Part shown: positions 7,218-11,754 of the stretch, in pieces
Position numbering within the stretch: position 1 is the first letter of the stretch
Layout: every line of letters starts with the position of its first letter
Assembly (NCBI GenBank): GCA_003231035.1
Contig: QIHU01000345.1
Location: 1 to 11,754 of the forward strand
Source of the DNA: Acidobacteriota bacterium
GTDB taxonomy: Bacteria > Acidobacteriota > Thermoanaerobaculia > Multivoradales > SZUA-115
Reading direction: 5' to 3'
Length of the DNA: 11,754 bases
Program-made: the position numbers and the translations under genes
The notes under the pieces: model-generated
Database searches by the model: none
Told to the model about the DNA's origin: nothing
The model's input: only the letters and a program-made list of their open reading frames with translations

Positions 7218-7577
7218 TCAGAACGCAAGGCCAGCGTCCGCCACCAGAGCTCGCACCACCTCCACCACCGCGATCGGATCCGCGTCGGGTTCGATCGCCA
7301 CGGAGATGTGGCCGCCCGCGATGGGATGGACCAGCTGGAAGAAGTTCCCATACCGGATCACCAAGTACTCCAGTCCCCCACAATCGAGTTCTCCTCGCTG
7401 ACGTGCCAGGGTGAGGAGGGTTGGGTTGACCAGAATCTCCTCAAATCGATCCGAGTCACAACCACTGGCCGCCTCAATCGCAGGCCTCTCGTACAACTCG
7501 GGTTCCCCGCCCCGGTACAGGGCGACGTAGCGAACCTGGCTCAGCCGTGCGAACAGTTTCTCCGCAATCTTGGTCAT
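7218..7577 (-). CDS. Small protein resembling roadblock/LC7 fold
   Basis: A 119-residue soluble protein with no signal or membrane segment. The order is an N-terminal helix (MTKIAEKLFARLSQV), a strand with RYVALYRGGEPELYERP, a helix around 42-60 (SDRFEEILVNPTLLTLARQR), three strands (LEYLVIRYGNFFQLVHPIA, then GHISVAIEP) and a final helix (DPIAVVEVVRALVADAG). This matches the layout and length of roadblock/LC7 proteins, which in bacteria often pair with small Ras-like (MglA-type) GTPases. No GTPase is visible here and I assign by pattern only. ATG 7577 is used; AAGGTAGAG about 11 bases upstream is a weak ribosome-binding site. It is divergent from the Cys-rich secreted gene and in the same direction as the haloperoxidase gene, but a 213-base gap with a hairpin argues against co-transcription. 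Confidence 0.6.
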   Translation of the reverse strand: MTKIAEKLFARLSQVRYVALYRGGEPELYERPAIEAASGCDSDRFEEILVNPTLLTLARQRGELDCGGLEYLVIRYGNFFQLVHPIAGGHISVAIEPDADPIAVVEVVRALVADAGLAF

Positions 7578-7619
7578 GGGAGAACTCTACCTTGTCGCTG
7601 CTGACCCGGGGTGCTGCTG

Positions 7620-7649
7620 ACCCAGAGTGCCAGTCATCTCGGAGAGACA
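7620..7649. repeat. 30-bp direct repeat, copy 1
   Basis: Matches 8273-8302 at 27 of 30 bases; mismatches are at 7624, 7637 and 7638. The core GAGTGCCAGTCA is shared, as is CGGAGAGACA at the right end. It lies upstream of the Cys-rich secreted gene, between that gene's promoter candidate and the start of the divergent gene. Confidence 0.75.
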
Positions 7650-7713
7650 ACTCTTGGCCTAGCCAGATTGGCACGCCGGTTTTGGTGCTCAGCTGGATGA
7701 AGACGACTCCACG

Positions 7714-7742
7714 TAGACAAATACATCCTCTTATGCGATAGT
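7714..7742 (+). promoter_or_regulatory. Candidate sigma70-type promoter for the Cys-rich secreted gene
   Basis: TAGACA at 7714-7719 (5 of 6 to TTGACA) and GATAGT at 7737-7742 (4 of 6 to TATAAT), 17 bases apart. Transcription would start near 7749, leaving a leader of about 32 bases that contains GGAG at 7771-7774 before ATG 7781. It lies in a locally AT-richer stretch. Confidence 0.4.
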
Positions 7743-7780
7743 TGCTCTGTCCGGTCCACCTTCTTACCACGGAGAACATC

Positions 7781-8269
7781 ATGAAGAACTTATTTGGATG
7801 GAGAGCAATGATTCTGGTCCTCGGCTGCTTCCTGGTCTCAGGTTCGGCCTCGGCTCTCAGCGAGGAGGAGTTCATCGCTCAGCTGCAAGTCACCAGTAGC
7901 GACACTGCGGATGGCGGTTCACTCACGACCGAAGCGTTCTGCTCCGCAAGCTGCGGAACAAGTCCTTCCGTCTCAACATCCGGTTGCGTCGGAAGCTGCA
8001 CCGCACGAGACCGCGACTGTGCCAACAACCAACGAGGATTCGTCCAATGTGGCAGTGGGCCGAAGACTTTTTGTAGCCAGGCATGCCCTACCCCCCCCAC
8101 CTGTACAGCTACCACTACCTGTCCCAATGGAACTAGTATCTCCTGTTCTGGAACAGGTAACACCTGCTTCGGCGGTGGTGGCCTCTGCTTCGTGATCTGC
8201 AACGGCTCACTGCAGTTCTGCCCGGGACAACAAGGCGTCTTCTTTTGCGAGGAGCTAGGCTTCGCCTAG
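7781..8269 (+). CDS. Secreted Cys-rich protein (16 Cys)
   Basis: A 162-residue protein that I do not recognise. ATG 7781 follows GGAG (7771-7774) with a 6-base gap. Residues 1-26 form a signal peptide (AMILVLGCFLVSGSASA, cleavage probably after ASA). The mature chain is small and rich in Gly, Thr, Ser and Cys, with 16 cysteines after the signal, an even number that suits eight disulfides. They are spread as short pairs: FCSASC, GCVGSC, FCSQAC, TCTATTTC and LCFVIC. An acidic leader (LSEEEFIAQLQ) precedes the Cys region, leaving room for a propeptide, though none is proven. The coding sequence holds eight consecutive C at 8091-8098. GC is lower than in the neighbours (28/60 at 8101-8160). The gene stands alone between two copies of a 30-bp repeat. 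A secreted structural, binding or toxin-like peptide is possible; no function is assigned. Confidence 0.72.
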   Translation: MKNLFGWRAMILVLGCFLVSGSASALSEEEFIAQLQVTSSDTADGGSLTTEAFCSASCGTSPSVSTSGCVGSCTARDRDCANNQRGFVQCGSGPKTFCSQACPTPPTCTATTTCPNGTSISCSGTGNTCFGGGGLCFVICNGSLQFCPGQQGVFFCEELGFA

Positions 8270-8270
8270 C
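8254..8270 (+). terminator. Stem-loop at the stop of the Cys-rich secreted gene
   Basis: GCTAGGC (8254-8260) pairs perfectly with GCCTAGC (8264-8270) around a TTC loop, and the right arm contains the TAG stop. No U tract follows, so it may be a weak terminator or an mRNA-stabilising hairpin. A second short hairpin (8309-8323) follows. Confidence 0.35.
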
Positions 8271-8272
8271 CA

Positions 8273-8302
8273 ACCCGGAGTGCCAGTCACTTCGGAGAGA
8301 CA
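8273..8302. repeat. 30-bp direct repeat, copy 2
   Basis: Second copy of the repeat at 7620-7649 (27/30 identical), starting 3 bases after the stop of the Cys-rich gene. On the minus strand it reads SLRSDWHSGL in the frame in which copy 1 reads SLRDDWHSGS. It is followed at once by the TCGGGC-GAA-GCCCGA hairpin. Confidence 0.75.
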
Positions 8303-8308
8303 GCAAGA

Positions 8309-8323
8309 TCGGGCGAAGCCCGA
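8309..8323. repeat. Short GC-rich hairpin (TCGGGC/GCCCGA)
   Basis: Perfect 6-bp arms with a GAA loop, between the second direct repeat and the convergent propeller gene. It could form part of a dispersed repetitive element together with the 30-bp repeat, or help end either convergent transcript. Confidence 0.4.
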
Positions 8324-8353
8324 GCGAGGCCCCAAACACCTCCAAGGGAGGGT

Positions 8354-8405
8354 CCTTCCCGCCAAGTTAGCTCTGAGGGCGCGCGCCGGTGACTTGGCGG
8401 GAAGG
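8354..8405. terminator. 14-bp inverted repeat spanning the propeller gene's stop
   Basis: CCTTCCCGCCAAGT (8354-8367) and ACTTGGCGGGAAGG (8392-8405) are perfect complements. Allowing one mismatch extends the match to 16 of 17. The loop of 24 bases contains most of the minus-strand stop, and the right arm lies in the last codons of the propeller gene. The position between convergent genes suggests a terminator, but there is no U run. Confidence 0.45.
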
Positions 8406-9545
8406 CCCCGACCGCCCCTTCAACTCAATGAGATAAATCCGCTCCACCCCCGCCGCCAAATCCGTCACCACATGCACCGCCAGCCGCTTCCCCTCGGGTC
8501 CCCAAGCGAAATCCGAAACCACCGCCCCACGCAAAGACTCGGGCGCCGCCGGGTGGCTGAAGAAGGTCAGCCGTTGCGGATCGCCACCGTCGGCTCGCAT
8601 CAGCCAGAGCTCCCGGCGCTGGGCGCGCGCCGAGGGGGCGCGGACTTGCTGGCTCGTCTTGCCAAGATCAACACCGCGGCTACTCGTCCAAGCGACCAGT
8701 TCGCCGTCCGGCGAGAAATGAGCCCCCTCGTCCCACTCGCGCCGGCTGCGGGTGAGAGGCCGCACCGAGCCATCCTTGAGGCTCATCTCGTACACGTCCA
8801 TACCCAACTCGGACTGCCCGTTATCGAGGTTCCCGGCCACCAAAACCGCATCGTCGCTCGGCGAAAAACCGCTCACCGTGACAAACCGGTGGCGATCCCC
8901 CGGCTTGAAGCTCTTCACCTTGCGCAGGCGCGGCACCCCGGCCTTGATGCGAAACTGCCCCACCCGCACCGCCCATTCACCCCAACGTCCCTTTTTGCTT
9001 CGGACACGCTCACTGAAGGCCAAGTGGTCGCCCTCGTGGGAGAAGACCGGATCGAGCAGGACGCCGGTGGTTTGCGCGCTGCTGACCAGCTGCCAGAAAT
9101 GCTTACCCGTCTTGTCGATGATCCAGATCGAGCTGTGCAGCGCGCGGTCCGGGGTGGTCATTTCAGCCGGCGACAGTTTCAGCCTGCGTGCCAGGAGTTG
9201 CACCTGAAAGACCAGATAGTTGCCCGAAGGATGCCAGGAAGGGTTGTAGGCGTGGGCCTTGCGAAACTCGCGCAGTGGGCAGGTTAGACACTTGCGAAAC
9301 CTACCGTTGGGATCCATGATGTGGATGTTATAGAAGCCCTTCGCGTCCATCTGGTCGTAGGCGATCCAGTCTCCCTGCACCGACCAGGCCAGCCGACCGC
9401 CACCCGGTTCCAACACCCGGATGCTCTCGACCCAGTCACTCTGGGGAAGCTTCGGTTCAGCTCGAACGACCCCAACTCCGGCCAGTGGAAACAGCAAACT
9501 GAACGCGCCAGCGAAACGTCTGAGGCGTGGGGACAAGAGTGGCAT
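8367..9545 (-). CDS. Exported TolB/PD40-like beta-propeller protein
   Basis: A 392-residue protein. ATG 9545 is chosen over upstream in-frame starts because GGAGGG lies 7 bases before it and a signal peptide follows (residues 1-29, core FAGAFSLLFPLAGVGVV, cleavage after VRA). The mature part has successive PD40/WD40-like blades of the TolB type: GRLAWSVQGDWIAYDQMD near 50-67 with NIHIMDPNG, YNPSWHPSGNYLVFQ (100-114), LLDPVFSHEGDHLAFSE (163-179), VSGFSPSDDAVLVAG (224-238), GAHFSPDGELVAWTSSR (274-290) with LWLMRADGGDPQRLT, and SDFAWGPEGKRLAVHV. Such propellers are periplasmic binding or scaffold modules; no catalytic domain is attached. A CLTC pair at C86/C89 is unusual for a blade. It lies 89 bases downstream of the PBP1C gene on the same strand, probably in its operon, so a role near the cell wall is a reasonable inference. 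Confidence 0.82.
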   Translation of the reverse strand: MPLLSPRLRRFAGAFSLLFPLAGVGVVRAEPKLPQSDWVESIRVLEPGGGRLAWSVQGDWIAYDQMDAKGFYNIHIMDPNGRFRKCLTCPLREFRKAHAYNPSWHPSGNYLVFQVQLLARRLKLSPAEMTTPDRALHSSIWIIDKTGKHFWQLVSSAQTTGVLLDPVFSHEGDHLAFSERVRSKKGRWGEWAVRVGQFRIKAGVPRLRKVKSFKPGDRHRFVTVSGFSPSDDAVLVAGNLDNGQSELGMDVYEMSLKDGSVRPLTRSRREWDEGAHFSPDGELVAWTSSRGVDLGKTSQQVRAPSARAQRRELWLMRADGGDPQRLTFFSHPAAPESLRGAVVSDFAWGPEGKRLAVHVVTDLAAGVERIYLIELKGRSGPSRQVTGARPQS

Positions 9546-9634
9546 GTGGGGACCCTCCATCGAGCCGGTGAGTGTTCGCCTAGGACAACACGGCGAGAGG
9601 CCTCTCTCTTCCCTCTGTGCTCGCCGAGCTTCGC

Positions 9635-11754
9635 CTAGCCACCGGTGGCGGCCGTTCGAGGGCGACCCGAGCGTACCTCTAACCATCGCCTACTGCTCGC
9701 CCCGGAGTCGTCCACCACCAGGATCTCGTGGCGCCCCGGGCGCGGAGTCCACCACAGGGCCTCCTGCCCATCGACCTTGCCGAGGAACTCGCCGTCGACG
9801 AACCACGACAACCGTTCGGCATGGCCCGAGGTCTCCGCTTCGAAGGGCAGTTCCTGGTCTTGCGCCGCCACTCCGGCGAGCAAGATCAGGACCTGCCCGG
9901 CTGGTGGCGACAGAATCCGCGGCTTGGCACGGCGCAGCGTGGCGGTGTGCGCCGACGGCTCGCAGCCGGGTGACGGCGACGGCGGCCCGGGCGTCCAGCG
10001 CCGACCGCGACTCATCCAGCGACGCAGCGTTGCCGGCCAAACCACGTAGCTGCGAGTCTCCCACTGGTAGCTAGACCGACACTCCGGCGACAAGGCCAAA
10101 CCGCTCGCCAGGTCGATGTCGACCGCCACGTGGTACGGGCAGCGAGCGGTGGGAACGTGATCGGCCACCGCCAACACTTCGCGGCTGCGCGGACAGGCGG
10201 CGGTGGGCAAGTGTCCCGAATAGGAACAGACCTGCACCGTCTTGAGGTTGCGCGGCCAGCTCTCGGGCAACGGTGGAGCGGCCCGATCGGCGAGCGCTTC
10301 CAGCAGATCGAAGAGCAGCGGTCCGGCCGCCTCCGCCCCCACAAGATCGACGCTCGACCGATTGTCGAAATTGCCTAGCCAGACGACGACGGTGTGCTCG
10401 CTGCCCGAGCCGACCGCCCAGGCGTCGCGGTGGCCGTAGCTGGTTCCGGTCTTCCAGTGGATCGCCGCAGGGGCCCCCGAGAAGCGGCGGCGCTGCGGAA
10501 AGTCGGGACGATCGCGCCGCGACAGAGCCCGGCGGGTCAGATAGCTCGCCCCCGGCGAAAGGAGGGCGATCCCCGCTTGTTCCTGGCCCTGTTCCCGGAG
10601 CCAGGCAACCTGCCGGTAGCGGCCGCGATCGGCGAGAGCGGCGTAGAGGCCAGCCATCTCGAGCGGAGTCACACCCACCGACCCAATCGCCGCCGAAAGG
10701 CCGTAGTACCCCGGTTCGGCCCGCAGATGCTCGGCGCCCGCGGTGCGCAGGAGGCCGATGAACCGTTCAACACCCACCTCGCTCAGCAGGCGCACGAAGG
10801 GCACGTTGAGCGACAAGGAAAGGGCCTCTTCCAAGGCGATCAGGCCGGCAAACTCGCCGTTGTAGTTGTCGGGTGCATAGTCGCCATAGCGCACCGGTAC
10901 GTCGGCCACCAGGTGCTCGGGCAGCGCCAGCCCACGGTCGAGCGCCATGGCATAAATGAAGGGTTTGAGCGCCGAGCCCGGCGAGCGGGGGTTGTCGAAG
11001 CCGACGATCTGGCCGCCGTGGTGGTCGTCCCAAAAATCGAAGTTCCCCACCAGAGCCCGCACTTCGGCCGCCTGGTGGTCGACCACCACCGCCGAGCCGT
11101 TGTGGATCCCGAGGCGCGCATACCCGGGGTGAGCTCCGGCCATGCGCGCCTCGGCCAACCGCTGCATTCCGCGGTCGAGAGTGGTTTCGATCTCCGTTTG
11201 ATCGGGTAGCTGAGCGCGCAGCCAGAAGGCGGCGTGCGCGGCCAGTCGCGGCAAGGGACGGATCCGCTTCGGTAGCGGCTGGCGGGCAATCTCTTGGGAC
11301 ACCCGCCGGATCATCGCCGCCCGATCTTCACCGTCCGTCGGCTCGGCCGGCAAGGCCCCTCGTTCGAGGAGCCACCCTGAGATCTCATCGCGCGCGGCGG
11401 CCAGCCGCTCTTGGTTCTTGGCCGTCGGGTAGCGGCTGCTGGGGCGCTGCGGGACCGCCAGCAAGATCGCGATCTCATCGGCCGAGAGTTGGCGCGGTCC
11501 ATGACCGAAATAACCATGGCTAGCGGCGCGAACCCCTTCGACGTTGCGCCCATAGGGAACGAAATTCAGGTAGGCGGCCAGAATCTCCCGCTTCGAGAGT
11601 CGCATCTCCAGATGCAACGCCCGCAATGCCTCGATGGCCTTCGAGCGCAAGGTACGCGGCCTCGGTTCGAGCACCCGCACCAGTTGCATGGTGATCGTCG
11701 AGGCGCCGGTGACCACCCGACCGGCGCGCAGGTTGGCCACGGCGGAGCGGACGA
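9635..11754 (-). CDS. pbpC: Penicillin-binding protein 1C (N-terminus beyond right edge)
   Basis: A bifunctional peptidoglycan glycosyltransferase/transpeptidase of the periplasm, read to TAG 9637-9635 and open at the right edge. Numbering from the GTG codon at 11740, which is not the real start, the glycosyltransferase part (about 1-125) shows GASTITMQ (12-19) and KREILAAYLNFVPYGRNVEG (50-69). The first GT51 motif with its catalytic Glu is outside the window. The transpeptidase has all three active-site motifs: S256-A-L-K259, S310-L-N312 and K430-T-G432. A PBP1C-type C-terminal region follows (about 500-701), with the Cys-bearing VCSYSGHLPTAACPRSR and a late beta domain containing WFVDGEFLG. 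About 700 of an expected 750-800 residues are present. PBP1C genes often follow an alpha-2-macroglobulin gene; that would lie off the window and is inference. The propeller gene follows after 89 bases. Confidence 0.95.
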   Translation of the reverse strand, partial: VRSAVANLRAGRVVTGASTITMQLVRVLEPRPRTLRSKAIEALRALHLEMRLSKREILAAYLNFVPYGRNVEGVRAASHGYFGHGPRQLSADEIAILLAVPQRPSSRYPTAKNQERLAAARDEISGWLLERGALPAEPTDGEDRAAMIRRVSQEIARQPLPKRIRPLPRLAAHAAFWLRAQLPDQTEIETTLDRGMQRLAEARMAGAHPGYARLGIHNGSAVVVDHQAAEVRALVGNFDFWDDHHGGQIVGFDNPRSPGSALKPFIYAMALDRGLALPEHLVADVPVRYGDYAPDNYNGEFAGLIALEEALSLSLNVPFVRLLSEVGVERFIGLLRTAGAEHLRAEPGYYGLSAAIGSVGVTPLEMAGLYAALADRGRYRQVAWLREQGQEQAGIALLSPGASYLTRRALSRRDRPDFPQRRRFSGAPAAIHWKTGTSYGHRDAWAVGSGSEHTVVVWLGNFDNRSSVDLVGAEAAGPLLFDLLEALADRAAPPLPESWPRNLKTVQVCSYSGHLPTAACPRSREVLAVADHVPTARCPYHVAVDIDLASGLALSPECRSSYQWETRSYVVWPATLRRWMSRGRRWTPGPPSPSPGCEPSAHTATLRRAKPRILSPPAGQVLILLAGVAAQDQELPFEAETSGHAERLSWFVDGEFLGKVDGQEALWWTPRPGRHEILVVDDSGASSRRWLEVRSGRPRTAATGG

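Noticed and set aside
7597..7623. Tandem GCTGCTGACCC copies 16 bases apart
   Set aside because: Only 11 bases repeated twice; too little to separate from chance, and no gene or structure is tied to it.
7620..8302. CRISPR or integron-type array
   Set aside because: Only two repeat copies over 600 bases apart, with a gene rather than a spacer between them, and no attC-like R'/R'' sites or integrase.
8280..9287. Open frame of about 335 codons on the plus strand
   Set aside because: It is antisense to the propeller gene; its sequence is Arg/His/Pro-rich and begins inside the direct repeat, as expected of a shadow frame in high-GC DNA.
9595..9606. 12-bp palindrome GAGAGGCCTCTC between the PBP1C and propeller genes
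   Set aside because: It has no loop and no U run, so it is not a terminator; as an operator in the middle of a likely operon it has no further support.

Overview
The window is high-GC bacterial DNA. A penicillin-binding protein 1C, several Sec-type signal peptides and a periplasmic beta-propeller point to a diderm (Gram-negative type) organism. A secreted TPR protein (probably with a CHAT domain), Cys-rich exported proteins and a vanadium haloperoxidase in one neighbourhood would suit an Acidobacteriota (Thermoanaerobaculia-like) or myxobacteria-like genome. That placement is an impression, not a proof.

Layout. (1) 1-1243, minus: N-terminal 414 codons of an exported TPR-repeat protein, starting at GTG and cut by the left edge. 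(2) 1378-3831, plus: two MFS transporters overlapping by ATGA; the second carries an apparent +1 frameshift near 3254-3257. (3) 3910-5098, plus: a three-helix membrane protein with a small beta-rich tail, then an exported nine-Cys protein with a CCS...CCCPC motif, 19 bases apart and probably one operon. A strong GC hairpin at 5115-5153 separates this pair from the convergent gene. (4) 5166-7004, minus: a full-length vanadium-dependent haloperoxidase with an excellent Shine-Dalgarno and an intact active site except Ala for the usual Ser before the catalytic Gly-His. (5) 7218-7577, minus: a small protein resembling the roadblock/LC7 fold. (6) 7620-8302: a 30-bp imperfect direct repeat (27/30) flanks a lower-GC unit holding a promoter candidate and a secreted 16-Cys protein. 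(7) 8367-9545 and 9635-11754, minus: a PBP1C gene running off the right edge, followed by an exported TolB/PD40-like propeller, probably co-transcribed.

How the genes fit together: no single pathway covers the window. The PBP1C-propeller pair is a cell-envelope unit, the MFS pair an efflux or uptake unit, and the haloperoxidase appears to be a stand-alone redox enzyme. The least explained parts are the two unrelated Cys-rich exported proteins, each 162 aa: one coupled to a membrane protein, the other inside a repeat-flanked segment.
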